A DNA stretch of 55,519 bases from an uncultured bacterium (GCA_903906425.1 CAIVKH010000231.1:1-55519); one strand, 5' to 3'; positions 1 to 8,525 are shown, counted from the stretch's first letter. The notes: a model not told the origin generated them from the letters alone. Made by a program: numbers and translations.

Positions 1-1090
1 ACATCAGGCCCAACAGACGGAGCACTATGCGATCTCCCAAGACAACACGAGAGAGCCAGACGTCAAATGTCTCGGATGAGGCGTACGGAGCAGCTACAAC
101 CGGGACAGTGACACCGGCGGCGACAATCAATCCCGGTTTCCCGTCGCATTTCTTTTGCGCCATGTAGTAGTCGAATTGGTGTTGCGAAGTGATACCAACC
201 GGCCCGCTATCTTTTCGATGGCGCGCCAGCCACACTTGCAGCGTGGGGTTCATATCAACATATCGCGCCTGCCTCATCTTCGATGTTTCGGGCAAAACGC
301 GGATGGTTTTTTCCGTCCAGTCAACATCCTGCCACTTCAAACCCTTGGCCTCGCCGGGACGCAAACCGCCAAAGAATTGAACGGCAAGCGTTGGAACCAT
401 GACCGGGGCGAATCTCTCAGCGGCAGATAGGATGGCGCGCGTGTCCGCGACGGTGAACGGTACGGGCAATTTTTCATCGGCCCGGAACGCTTTGATCGCG
501 GCAATCGGATTGTAGTCGACGATTTTTTCTTCAACCGCAAATTGAAACACGGCCCGATAACACCGACGGTATCCGTCGCGCGTGACGCCGGCCAGCTTCA
601 AGCCGTCCATCCAATCGGTGATGGTGTCCTTTGTGATACTGCACGCGGGCCGGTCGCCGAGATCTTTGACCAATCGCCCAAGTTTGTGTTCCCGCTCAGC
701 ATAGGTGGTATCCCGGCAACCCGCCGCACGGATGGCTTTCAAAAACCGGTCTTGCAGGTCTTTGACCGTGACGCCCTCACCGATGGCATTGTGACGCGCC
801 CAGAATTTCGCCGCTTCCGCCAGTGACGCCATGCCTTTCAGGATGCCGAGCGCCTTGGTTGCATCGGTGCGTTGATCGGGGGTCAGCCCCAAGGCTGACG
901 TGCCTTCATTTTGGATTTTGCGGGACAGGATTTCGCAATGGGTTTTCGCCGCGTTCAGATCCTCAAAACACTTGCGCTCCCGTTGCCCGTCGCGAAAGAT
1001 GTCCACCATGTAGTAATTTTCGCGCACCTCGCGGATGTTGATTCCTGCATGGGTGATGGTCGGTATTTTCCGGCGTCTTCTGGTTTTCAC
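1..1090 (-). CDS. tyrosine recombinase/phage integrase, partial, possibly inactive
   Basis: Site-specific recombinase of the tyrosine (phage integrase) family that would insert or excise a mobile element; the 3' end lies beyond the left edge. I read it by hand on the minus strand from a GTG at 1090, preceded by a purine-rich GGAAAGGAAC. About 363 residues are visible. Residues ~105-195 look like the SAM-like core-binding domain; the catalytic domain starts near 210 with FTVADTRAIL, carries the first catalytic Arg in GGLRPGEAKGL (~R243) and the beta-hairpin Lys in TSKMRQARYVDM (~K270). The region that should hold HxLR reads YASSETF (~335-341), and the later LLGH box reads LLGLM, so the second Arg and a His appear to be lost. 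Decay, a frameshift or a divergent active site are all possible. Its start faces a tRNA fragment at 1192-1240, the usual position for an integrase next to its attachment site. Confidence 0.75.
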   Translation of the reverse strand, partial: MKTRRRRKIPTITHAGINIREVRENYYMVDIFRDGQRERKCFEDLNAAKTHCEILSRKIQNEGTSALGLTPDQRTDATKALGILKGMASLAEAAKFWARHNAIGEGVTVKDLQDRFLKAIRAAGCRDTTYAEREHKLGRLVKDLGDRPACSITKDTITDWMDGLKLAGVTRDGYRRCYRAVFQFAVEEKIVDYNPIAAIKAFRADEKLPVPFTVADTRAILSAAERFAPVMVPTLAVQFFGGLRPGEAKGLKWQDVDWTEKTIRVLPETSKMRQARYVDMNPTLQVWLARHRKDSGPVGITSQHQFDYYMAQKKCDGKPGLIVAAGVTVPVVAAPYASSETFDVWLSRVVLGDRIVLRLLGLM

Positions 1091-1191
1091 GGCGTGTTCC
1101 TTTCCATGATAGCCAATGTGCGCTCATAAGTGCAGATTGTCAACATATTGTCACCAGCATCATAAAGAACCAATAAATACGCCTTATGTGT

Positions 1192-1240
1192 ACAGCCTTC
1201 CAAGCTGGCCAGGGGGGTTCGATTCCCCCCACGCGCTCCA
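1192..1240 (+). other. 3' tRNA fragment (Gly-TCC-like), probable att site
   Basis: The segment contains an anticodon-loop-like CTTCCAA, then a T-arm GGGGG-TTCGATT-CCCCC, a 7-nt acceptor strand CACGCGC, a T discriminator and CCA. The anticodon would be TCC (Gly). Upstream sequence does not form a D-arm or a matching acceptor strand (GCGCGTG expected), so only the 3' half is present. A tRNA 3' end next to an integrase start is the classic trace of tRNA-targeted integration; the intact tRNA would lie beyond the left edge. Confidence 0.7.
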
Positions 1241-1644
1241 CCTAAAAATCCACGTAATCCCGCAAAAAAGGCCTAATTATTCAATTTTAGTGCCCTGCTG
1301 GCCAGCCGCCTTGTCATCACCCGTCATCTCAGTTCAGGCTTTGACATCCGGTATTCCAGCCACAAAAAGACCACACAGCCTCCACGGCCGTGCTCAGTGT
1401 TTGCACGATTGCCCCGGGACATGGGAGACATTTGTTTATCTCAGCATGTCCGGACCACAATTGAATCCAGCTAGTCGATGCCGCGGTGTATCGATAGTTG
1501 TCCGCACGCCGCGGCGCCACACCTCCACCATCATGCGCGGCACCGCCAACCGGCAGCGCGCCGTCTCGCCGGGAAGCAGATCATTTTTTGCGCGAGGGTA
1601 TGTCGTCGCCACCGGAAGACAGAAGTCCACTTCTCCTGTGATTA
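1241..1644. other. intergenic/remnant sequence, no convincing gene
   Basis: I see no gene with a family signature here. A minus-strand reading frame at 1436-1657 (73 codons, containing DFCLPVATTYPRAKNDLLPG) has protein-like composition and could be the tail of a decayed gene, but I cannot assign it. The stretch lies just outside the presumed element boundary. Confidence 0.4.
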
Positions 1645-2106
1645 CTATTTCGTGCAATGAATCGCCGGTGCGCCGAGGAAATCCAAATCCAGTTTCGCTG
1701 ACGCGGTCGCGCCGTTCACGGCGCGAAGCGAGACCAAGTCCGACGCGGCTTCGACAGCAACAACGCGGTCAAACTTCGCCGGGATTTTCGCGACGGCCAT
1801 GATGTAGTTGATGACCGTGGGCCGGCGGGCATTCAGCGTCATCACCGTTGGAATGCCTTCGGCCGAGAGCGGATTCTTTCGCGCGGATTCCGTGAGGCCC
1901 ATGTGAAAATTGGCCGTGACATCTTCTATACCGAGCACGTTCACGTGCCGTCCGCTCCACGGTGGATAATGGCGGCCCCCGTTTGAAATCCATAAAATCG
2001 TTGAACGAAGCACGCGTGGGTCTTTGAGCGCGAACCAGACGAATTGTTGTTTCGGGAATGTCACCGCTGTCCACGCGAACGGTGTTGCGCCCCTGCAACC
2101 TTCCAA
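1645..2106 (-). pseudogene. N-terminally truncated conserved protein fragment
   Basis: A 153-codon frame whose body (FVWFALKDPRVLRSTILW, then HYPPWSGRHVNVLGIEDVT) has the feel of a conserved sugar-epimerase-like or PVC hypothetical protein; I do not recognise the exact family. There is no credible start: the first usable codon is a TTG inside a TTCCAATCATTGGAA palindrome (2101-2115), and a stop lies in frame immediately upstream. The N-terminal part of the protein is therefore missing and the break coincides with the dispersed palindrome. Probably a remnant rather than a working gene. Confidence 0.45.
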
Positions 2107-2115
2107 TCATTGGAA
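2101..2115. repeat. dispersed palindrome, single copy
   Basis: Perfect TTCCAATCATTGGAA. No partner is visible 32 bp away on either side. It marks the truncated 5' end of the fragment at 1645-2106. Confidence 0.85.
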
Positions 2116-2160
2116 ACGCGCCGCCTCCGCATCGCCGGTGCGCCGGACTGGATCGCGATA

Positions 2161-2399
2161 AAGTCTGACGGGATCGCGGCGAAGTCCGAAAACGCGCTGA
2201 TGCCGTCGGACTTGGCCGCGGCCACGTCGGACTTGGCCACGACAAAGTCCGACACGGGCGCTCCGCAGTGGACTTGGCCCCGATGAAGTCCGACCGGATC
2301 GCAACGAAGTCCGACGGCATCGCGACAAAGTACGACAATATCAGGCCCCCGTCGGACTTGGCCGCGACCCCGTCAGACTTGGCCGCGACCAAGTCCGCC
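2161..2399. repeat. 21-bp-phased AAGTCCGAC box array
   Basis: At least eleven 9-bp boxes AAGTCCGAC or its complement GTCGGACTT, with one-base variants. Forward boxes: 2161, 2182, 2245, 2286, 2307, 2328, 2391. Reverse boxes: 2205, 2226, 2351, 2372. Within a run the step is exactly 21 bp (2161-2182, 2205-2226, 2286-2307-2328, 2351-2372), about two helical turns. Linkers are mostly variants of GGGATCGCGGCG. Apparent ORFs through it (KSDGIATKSD-like) are repeat translations, not genes. Confidence 0.85.
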
Positions 2400-2659
2400 A
2401 GTTTTGGCCCAACGCGGCCATTCGCCGCTGTTTCCACGATAAATTTCGATGATTTTGCCGTTGACAGCCATTTTCAGCAGGCGTAGATGCGCTTTCATGC
2501 AAGACCCATGGCGGTCTGCGTAGAGAAGGGCAAAGGAAACCGGCAGGAGTTCATATGGCACATCGTTTGAGATTCGGAGAAGGCTATCGCTTTGACATGG
2601 GTCTCCGCTTTGGCCAGCTCGTGCCGGACCAGAAGCCCGATTTGAAAGGACGGAATCAT

Positions 2660-3283
2660 ATGGCATCGACGGTTTACTTCATCCCCAGCAATCGCGCGGA
2701 CAGACGCGCCTGGCTGCTCAACCTCAAGGGCGGCATCGACACCTATGGCCCGGTCCTTGGCCTCAGCCCGGAGGACATCACCTCCGTCAAGACCACCTGC
2801 GATGCACAGATCGCATTCATCGACAAAGTCACCGAAGCCGAGACCAAATTGCAGGCCGCGCAGGAAGCCGAAACCAACGGTGAAGCCATCAACCTCGGCG
2901 CCATTAAGGAAGAGGTGGCCAACTGGAAGACGCGCTCCGGCTACACGTCCGAAGCCGGTGCCGGCCTCAAGATCGTCAGCGCGCAAAAGGAATTCAGCGC
3001 CGACGTCTGGAAATGCGAATTCACCGTCAAGATTCTCCACGGCGAAATCCGCATCGACTGGAAAAAGAAAGGCGTCCAGGCCGTTCACATTTATTCCCGC
3101 CTCAACGGCCAGACCGTCTGGGTCCTGCTGGCCACCGACACCAACAGCCCCTACATCGACGGCCGCCCCCTCGCGCAACCCGGCGTCGCCGAAACCCGCG
3201 AATACATGATCCGCGGCCTCATGAACGACGCCGAAATCGGCGTGGACTCCGATGTCCAAAGCGTCACGTGGAAGGGACAATAA
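2660..3283 (+). CDS. hypothetical protein, helical N-terminus and FnIII-like C-terminus
   Basis: A 207-residue protein starting MASTVYFIPSNRADRRAW. Residues ~10-95 are predicted helical (alternating charged/hydrophobic, LQAAQEAETNGEAINL); the C-terminal ~90 residues have the beta-rich spacing of a fibronectin-III-like domain (IYSRLNGQTVWVLLATDT, then a loop and EYMIRGLMND). I chose ATG 2660 because AAAGGA sits 9 nt upstream. An in-frame ATG at 2555 would add 35 residues (MAHRLRFGEGYRFDMGLRFG) that look like a separate small peptide. This architecture is, from memory, a recurrent family of unknown function in Verrucomicrobia. No Sec signal is seen. A strong terminator follows. Confidence 0.7.
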   Translation: MASTVYFIPSNRADRRAWLLNLKGGIDTYGPVLGLSPEDITSVKTTCDAQIAFIDKVTEAETKLQAAQEAETNGEAINLGAIKEEVANWKTRSGYTSEAGAGLKIVSAQKEFSADVWKCEFTVKILHGEIRIDWKKKGVQAVHIYSRLNGQTVWVLLATDTNSPYIDGRPLAQPGVAETREYMIRGLMNDAEIGVDSDVQSVTWKGQ

Positions 3284-3293
3284 TCACCACCGG

Positions 3294-3325
3294 AGCGCCG
3301 GGCATCGCCCGGCGCTTTTTTTTTT
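3294..3325 (+). terminator. rho-independent terminator
   Basis: Perfect 10-bp GC-rich stem AGCGCCGGGC / GCCCGGCGCT with an ATC loop followed by ten T. It lies 11 nt after the stop of the gene ending at 3283. Confidence 0.93.
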
Positions 3326-3525
3326 GCCCGGATGCTCAACAGCCCATGAATGGGATGGGAGAATGTGGTCAGTCGCTAAGTTATCAGTTAACGAACAGCC
3401 GACCCCACCGCCGGAGATGACCGGCTTGAAGATCGCATCCGTGGCCGGCCCCTCCCCCGCGGTGATGTGCGGCAGATTTTCCGGACGGCGGGAAATTCGG
3501 GCAAATGATTTTTCGAGGATTTCAC

Positions 3526-4794
3526 ATGACAATGAATTTATGGCCGTGCCTGACGCTCGCCGCCGCGCTGTCGGTTCACGCGGCGGACGGCGCGGGGTGC
3601 GCAGAACGGGCGCGGCCTGCCGATGCGTTTGTGGATTCGATCGGCGTGAACGTCCACCTTTCCTATTACGACACGGCCTACAACAATTTTGACGGGGTCA
3701 TCAAGCCGCGGCTGATCGAGTCGGGCATCCGGCATGTGCGCGATGGCTGCCCGGAGATTGGTCACGCGCCGTTTCAGCAGCGGATGCTCAACCTGGCGCA
3801 ATCCGGCATCAAGACGATGGTGATTTGTTATCCGCACGGAGGGGCGGGTCCGGCCGCGGATGCGGTGCCGGCGCTCAAGCGCGTGCTGCCGGCGCTGGAG
3901 GCCATCGAGGGGCCGAATGAGACGGACGGATTCGGCATCAGCTACAAGGGCGTCAAATTTCCGGAGGCGACGCGGGCGTTTCAGGACGAGCTTTTTCAGG
4001 CGGCCAAGGCCGACGCGGAACTGGCGAAGTTTCCCGTGGTGATGGCGTCCATCAGCGATCCGGAAAAAGCGCCGCGGCTGGGCCGGCTGGAGTCCGCCGA
4101 CTTCGCGAACACGCATTCCTATGCGGGCGGCGGGCCGCCGGGCTTCAGGTGGAACTGGTACATGGCTCGCTGCCTCACGAACTGCCAGCGGCCGGTGATC
4201 GCGAGCGAAACGGGCTATCACAACGCGGTGAATCATAACGACGGGTTCTGGATGCCCGGCGTGTCGGCGGCGGCGGCGGGGCGCTACCTGCCCCGGCTGC
4301 TGGCGGAGTATTTCGACCGCGGCATCGTCCGCACCTACATCTATGAGCTGCTCGATTTGCGCGACCAGCCGGCGGTCGCCGAGTCGAACTTCGGCATTTT
4401 GAGGCACGACGGGACGCCCAAGCCCGCCTTCACCGCCATCAAAAATCTGATCGCCCTGCTCAAGGACCCGGGGCCGTCCTTCGAGCCGGGCACGCTCGAT
4501 TTCTCCATCCACGCCGACGACCAGCCGGTGCGGCATCTGTTGCTGCAACGCCGAGACGGACATTTTTTTCTGCTGCTGTGGATCAACACGGACTCCTACG
4601 ACCTCGCCGCAAAAAAGGACCTTCATTTCGGAGCGCGACCGACGCGTCTGATTTTCGCGCACCCAATCCGGTCCGCCTCCATCTATTTGCCGCTGGATGG
4701 AACCCAAGCGTCGGTCAGTTTCGGTCCGTGCAGCGAAATCACCGTTAACGTGCCCGATCATGTCATGGTGGTTGAACTGGCAACGAAGCCGTGA
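3526..4794 (+). CDS. secreted clan GH-A glycoside hydrolase (GH39/GH5-like)
   Basis: A 422-residue exported TIM-barrel-type glycosidase. Start MTMNLWPCLTLAAALS gives a Sec signal cleaved around AHA/DGAG; GAGGA precedes ATG 3526, and an earlier in-frame ATG (3505) lacks a ribosome site. Early barrel strands read GIRHVRDGCPE and IKTMVICYPHGG. The acid/base candidate is Glu in IEGPNETDGF (~res 130), typical of the N-E pair at the end of strand 4 in clan A; the nucleophile candidate is Glu in VIASETGYHN (~230) at strand 7. The C-terminal ~100 residues form a beta-sandwich-like tail (HADDQPVRHLLLQRRDGHFF). The substrate cannot be told from sequence. It precedes a convergent GH28-like gene, suggesting extracellular polysaccharide breakdown. 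Confidence 0.8.
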   Translation: MTMNLWPCLTLAAALSVHAADGAGCAERARPADAFVDSIGVNVHLSYYDTAYNNFDGVIKPRLIESGIRHVRDGCPEIGHAPFQQRMLNLAQSGIKTMVICYPHGGAGPAADAVPALKRVLPALEAIEGPNETDGFGISYKGVKFPEATRAFQDELFQAAKADAELAKFPVVMASISDPEKAPRLGRLESADFANTHSYAGGGPPGFRWNWYMARCLTNCQRPVIASETGYHNAVNHNDGFWMPGVSAAAAGRYLPRLLAEYFDRGIVRTYIYELLDLRDQPAVAESNFGILRHDGTPKPAFTAIKNLIALLKDPGPSFEPGTLDFSIHADDQPVRHLLLQRRDGHFFLLLWINTDSYDLAAKKDLHFGARPTRLIFAHPIRSASIYLPLDGTQASVSFGPCSEITVNVPDHVMVVELATKP

Positions 4795-4926
4795 TGGCTG
4801 AAAGAACGTGGAAGCGCCCGGCGTCGCCCGCTCGCTGGCCTCATGGGTCAAAAACATGAACCGCATACACACTCGCACAACACACGCCAGGGCCGGGCGT
4901 CCATCGCGGCCCTGAAGAGCGGCCGG

Positions 4927-6300
4927 TTATCGCCTGTTGACGTGACCGACTTGCTTGAAGATGACCGCCTTTTCGCTGCGGTCGGCGTCGGAATAATCCA
5001 CATGATCGAGCGTCAGCGCTTTCAAGTCATCGAAGAACATCGCGGGCCGGGTGTCGGGCGACGCGGTTTTCAGGCTGACGTTTTCCAGCGTGAGTGAGGT
5101 GACGTTGCGTGCGTAGAAACCCCACACCGGCAGGGGGCGCGCGTCCACACCGGGCGGCTTGATCATGTCGAGCAGAGGCCGGTTGGTCGCGCCGCCTGCG
5201 AACGTCACGGAGACATCGCGAAAAGTGACGTTGGCAAATGGGCGCTCGGACCAGCTCTCGACCGAGCACGCGGTCATGTAGGCGTCCACGACGCGAATCC
5301 TCTCGGCCACGATTTCGCCGCTTTCGTTGCCGGGCTTGAGCACGAAGTGAAACGGTGTCGTGACGTTGGAGACGGTGCAGTCGGACATCCGCACGCGGTC
5401 GAGCGTGCCGGTCGTGGACATCCACGCGCCGGGTTGCAGGCAGAATGCGGCGAGCATATTCGTGCGATGCGATGTGCGATGTTCGAAATGGCCCGGCCCG
5501 AAAAAGTCGGAGTGCGAAATGTCGAACCCGGTTGCCGGGCCGATGAGACGGATGCCGTTGCACGAGGAATTGATCTGGCAGTTCGAAACGATGATGCCGG
5601 ACCAGTACGCACCGGCGATGGAATCGTCGCCGGTCTCGAAACGGCATCCCGTGATTGCAACATTCCGGCAGGGCGAACCGGGGCGTCCGCGAAAATGGAC
5701 GCCGTCGTAACCGCCGAGAAAGTTCGCGTCGCGGACGGTCACATCGTCGGATTCAGTGAAGAAGATCGAGTAGTTGCCGGCGTCGAGAAATGTGACGTTC
5801 GTCACGACGACATTCCGGCAGTTGTGAAACAGGAATCCGTGCGGCCCACGGGTCTTCTCCTCGCCCTGCGGATCGTACGGTTTCCGGCCGTCGATGACGC
5901 CAGGCCCGCAGATGGTCAGGTTCGTAATGCCCTCCGCCGACAGCAATGCGTGCCGCCAGCGCGAACAATCCGCCGCCGGTTTGCCGTCGGGCAGTCGCGC
6001 CTCGGTGTAGTCGTCGAGGTTTGTGCTGCCAAGCAACACCGCATTGCGCGTCAGTTCGAAACGGAGGTTGCTGGCCAGATGCAGCGTACCGCTCAGATAT
6101 TTCCCCGCCGGCAGCAGCACCGTTCCGCCGCCCCGCGCCGCGCAGGCGTCGATGGCGGATTGGATCGCCGCCGTGTCGAATGTCCGGCCGTCACCTTTGG
6201 CGCCGCAGTCGCGGACATCGACCGTCGCAGCCATTGCCGCAATTGAAACGAACAACCACAAAAGCGCACAGCCGATGAAGTGTCTTCGCAGATACGTCAT
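4927..6300 (-). CDS. GH28-like polygalacturonase family protein, secreted
   Basis: A right-handed parallel beta-helix glycosidase of 457 residues. Start ATG 6300 (MTYLRRHFIGCALLWLF) gives a Sec signal ending AAMAATVDV; a GTG two codons upstream is less likely. The N-terminus shows the pectate-lyase-superfamily hallmark VRDCGAKGDGRTFDTAAIQ, then GPGVIDG and repeated VTNVTF / VRDANF coils. FETGDDSIAG matches the GH28 catalytic Asp-Asp (GDD) box. The more basic GH28 motif with a conserved His is weaker (GPGHFEH). Likely exported to cleave pectin-like or other galacturonan/rhamnan chains. Upstream of its start lies a three- to four-copy palindrome array. Confidence 0.82.
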   Translation of the reverse strand: MTYLRRHFIGCALLWLFVSIAAMAATVDVRDCGAKGDGRTFDTAAIQSAIDACAARGGGTVLLPAGKYLSGTLHLASNLRFELTRNAVLLGSTNLDDYTEARLPDGKPAADCSRWRHALLSAEGITNLTICGPGVIDGRKPYDPQGEEKTRGPHGFLFHNCRNVVVTNVTFLDAGNYSIFFTESDDVTVRDANFLGGYDGVHFRGRPGSPCRNVAITGCRFETGDDSIAGAYWSGIIVSNCQINSSCNGIRLIGPATGFDISHSDFFGPGHFEHRTSHRTNMLAAFCLQPGAWMSTTGTLDRVRMSDCTVSNVTTPFHFVLKPGNESGEIVAERIRVVDAYMTACSVESWSERPFANVTFRDVSVTFAGGATNRPLLDMIKPPGVDARPLPVWGFYARNVTSLTLENVSLKTASPDTRPAMFFDDLKALTLDHVDYSDADRSEKAVIFKQVGHVNRR

Positions 6301-6363
6301 GGGCACGGCTTATGTCACCCCGGCACGCCGGCGGCAAGTGCGGTCAAATCGCCGCGCCGAAAC

Positions 6364-6476
6364 TTCCAACACAGTGGACGCTTGCGCGGCGTAATTTTCC
6401 AATCATTGGAAATGACAGAGACGAAATCTTCCAATGATTGGGAAAATCCCTTGCCGCTCTTTCCCAATGATTGGAA
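6364..6476. repeat. dispersed palindrome array, three copies plus a decayed fourth
   Basis: Copies at 6397-6411 (perfect), 6429-6444 (one extra G) and 6461-6476 (one extra C), with centres 6404, 6436 and 6469. A decayed unit TTCCAACACAGTGGA at 6364-6378 sits one period further left. The array occupies the gap between the end of the cytochrome operon and the start of the GH28-like gene. Confidence 0.9.
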
Positions 6477-6499
6477 ACAGTGTTATGCGCCGCTGAGGC

Positions 6500-6967
6500 T
6501 CACCAGGCGTCCTTGTCCTTGGCGGGCATCAGGGCGAAGAGGTAGTTGACGAGCTGGTCGAGCTCGCCGTCGCTGATGGCGTCCTTGAAGGGGGGCATGT
6601 GCAGGGGCGGCGGCGGTCCGTTGGGATCGGCGCGCTCGACGGTGGGCACGCCGTTGCGGATCTTGTCCTTGAGTTCCTGCTGCGTGTAGGTGACGCAGAC
6701 CTTGTCCAGGCCGGGGGTCTTGCCGCCGGGCTGGGCATTGAAGTTCGGCAGGGCGCCCTTGCCGTCGGGGCCGTGGCAGACGACGCAGCTGTATTTTTCG
6801 AAGACGGCGCGGCCCTGCGCGAGCTCGGGCGTGAGCTTCGGTTTGAATTCCGCGAGTCTGCGTTCGGCGTCGCGTCGCGATGCGTCCACATAGCCGACGG
6901 CGAGGACGGAACCGAAGAGGGCGAAGCCCAGAATTCCCACGGTGATTTTTTGTGCGATGACGCTCAT
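6500..6967 (-). CDS. membrane-anchored monohaem cytochrome c
   Basis: A 155-residue cytochrome with an N-terminal hydrophobic segment (ITVGILGFALFGSVLAVGYV) that anchors it or acts as a signal. CVVCHG binds one haem covalently; MPPF near the C-terminus is the likely axial Met. Last gene of the bc operon, 18 nt after cytochrome b ends. It probably takes electrons from cytochrome b/Rieske in place of cytochrome c1, or is fused functionally to the complex. Start ATG 6967 chosen because it gives the hydrophobic helix directly. Confidence 0.88.
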   Translation of the reverse strand: MSVIAQKITVGILGFALFGSVLAVGYVDASRRDAERRLAEFKPKLTPELAQGRAVFEKYSCVVCHGPDGKGALPNFNAQPGGKTPGLDKVCVTYTQQELKDKIRNGVPTVERADPNGPPPPLHMPPFKDAISDGELDQLVNYLFALMPAKDKDAW

Positions 6968-6984
6968 GCGATTTCCCGTGCGGT

Positions 6985-8022
6985 TCAACCCGCGACGGCC
7001 TCCCAAACCAAAAGGACCAGCAACAACAGAAACGCGGCGCTGCCAACGATGCGGCCGACGTTCTTCCCCGGAGCGATCCTGTCGAGGCCGCGATCGAGGA
7101 AGGGCCACGCGAACATGCAGCCGATGAAAATGGACACACACCAGAAGGCGGCCTGCCGGGGCATGAGCTTGAGCAGGCGGAACGGCGGATAGAAATACCA
7201 CTCGGGATGGATGCCCTCGGGCGTGGTGGACGGATCGGCGGGCTCGTGGAGTTCCGGCGGGAAAAACATGACATAGTTGACCAGGCCGATGAGCACCAGC
7301 ATGAGGATGATCAATTCCCGCAGCGTGTGTTCGGGATGGAACGGATAGGTCTCGGGGCGCGGGTCGCCTTCGAGCGGCGCGACGCCGTGCAGACGCGCGA
7401 GCAGGATGTGGCCGACCACCAGCACCGTCAGCGCGACGGGAAGGATGCCGATGTGCAGGAAGAAAAATCGCGTGAGGGTGTTGGGGTTCACGCCGGCTCC
7501 ACCGCGGGCGAAGGTGAGCAGCGACTCGCCGATGACCGGCGCAGAGCCGATCATGTTGGTGCCGACGGTGGTCGCCCAGTAGGAGAGCTGGTCGCACACG
7601 AGCGAGTAGCCGGTGAAGGTGAAGCCGAGCACGGTGAGCAGGAGGATGACGCCCATCATCCAGTTCAGTTCGCGTGGCTTCCGGTAGGCGCGCGTGCCGA
7701 AGACGCGATACAGGTGCAGCAGCACGGCGATGACCATGAGGTGCGCGGCGGCATGATGGATGCCGCGGATGAACCAGCCGAACCGCACGTGCATGGTGAT
7801 GTCCGCGACGCTCCGGTAGGCATGTTCGGAATCGGGAATGTAATAAAACATCAGCAGCACGCCGGTGCTCGCGAGGATGCCGAACATCAGTGCAGGCGTG
7901 CCGCCGAGGCAAAAAATCCATTCCTTGAGATGAACAGGCAGCGCCTCGCCAAACGAAGCCCGGACTCTTTCCAGCGGAATTGGAATACGGTGACCGATGA
8001 AGCTCGCGATGCGCTGTCTCAT
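6985..8022 (-). CDS. cytochrome b of a bc-type complex
   Basis: A 345-residue integral membrane quinol-oxidising subunit. It contains the first four-helix bundle with haem-binding histidines (IRGIHHAAAHLMV and FFFLHIGILPVALTVLVVGH) and the Qo-site PEWY motif in IHPEWYFYPPF, followed by further helices. PEWY is the classic signature of bc1-type complexes. The ATG overlaps the Rieske stop by 4 nt, so translation is coupled. About eight membrane segments are expected from the hydrophobic blocks. Confidence 0.95.
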   Translation of the reverse strand: MRQRIASFIGHRIPIPLERVRASFGEALPVHLKEWIFCLGGTPALMFGILASTGVLLMFYYIPDSEHAYRSVADITMHVRFGWFIRGIHHAAAHLMVIAVLLHLYRVFGTRAYRKPRELNWMMGVILLLTVLGFTFTGYSLVCDQLSYWATTVGTNMIGSAPVIGESLLTFARGGAGVNPNTLTRFFFLHIGILPVALTVLVVGHILLARLHGVAPLEGDPRPETYPFHPEHTLRELIILMLVLIGLVNYVMFFPPELHEPADPSTTPEGIHPEWYFYPPFRLLKLMPRQAAFWCVSIFIGCMFAWPFLDRGLDRIAPGKNVGRIVGSAAFLLLLVLLVWEAVAG

Positions 8023-8525
8023 GTTGCTTCCTCGCGCGTGGGAACGACGACGAGAACATCCCCGCCCTTCACGGTCAGCTTCATCTCATCAAGCGGTCGT
8101 TGCGGCGGGCCGGAAACGACCCTGCCGTTCATGTCGAAGGTTCCCTTGTGGCACGGGCAGATGAACTGCTTCTTGTCGCCGTGCCAGCGGACAATGCAAC
8201 CGAGGTGGGTGCAGACCGGCGAGAACCCGCGCAACCCCTTTTCCGTGTCCACCACGACGACGCGCTTGTTGCCCGGCAAATTGAACATCGTCGCGCCGAG
8301 TTTCGGAATTGCGCTGAGCTTGCCGGCGGGAATCTCGACCATCTTGAGCGGCGGCACGACAGGAATCAGGAAGCTGCCGAATCGCACGGCAAGTCCGCCG
8401 ATGCCGAGCATCGCGCCGAGCTTCATCACCAGGTCGGCGGCAAATTCGCGTCGCGTCTGTCGGGGTGGCGGAGCGGCTGCGATCTCGTGGCGGGTGCTTT
8501 GTTCGTGTTGATGAGGAATTGTCAT
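8019..8525 (-). CDS. Rieske iron-sulfur protein
   Basis: A 168-residue [2Fe-2S] subunit of the bc complex. After a twin-Arg-like QTRREFAADLV (~res 25-35) and a membrane anchor, the cluster-binding boxes CTHLGC and CPCHKG occur in order near the middle, supplying the two Cys and two His ligands. I prefer ATG 8525 (MTIPHQHEQS) over the in-frame start at 8570, which would overlap sequence with no gene-like character. It precedes cytochrome b with a 4-nt overlap. Confidence 0.95.
   Translation of the reverse strand: MTIPHQHEQSTRHEIAAAPPPRQTRREFAADLVMKLGAMLGIGGLAVRFGSFLIPVVPPLKMVEIPAGKLSAIPKLGATMFNLPGNKRVVVVDTEKGLRGFSPVCTHLGCIVRWHGDKKQFICPCHKGTFDMNGRVVSGPPQRPLDEMKLTVKGGDVLVVVPTREEAT

Noticed and set aside
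1192..1240. A complete functional tRNA gene
   Set aside because: No D-arm or matching 5' acceptor strand can be found upstream; only the 3' half is present.
2107..2486. Protein-coding ORFs with KSDGIATKSD-like repeats on both strands
   Set aside because: They are translations of the 21-bp AAGTCCGAC array; both strands are open and there is no ribosome site or family similarity.
3538..4878. A 446-codon minus-strand ORF
   Set aside because: It is the complement of the glycoside hydrolase at 3526-4794, with Arg/His-rich low-complexity composition typical of a shadow frame in GC-rich DNA.
6397..6476. CRISPR array
   Set aside because: Repeats of 15 bp with 17-bp spacers are regular, but units are too short, dispersed in twos and threes over the whole window, and no cas genes are present.
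6968..8059. A 519-residue protein fused to the cytochrome at 6500-6967
   Set aside because: The extension is out of frame with, and antisense in character to, the conserved cytochrome b on the same strand; only the C-terminal part is real.
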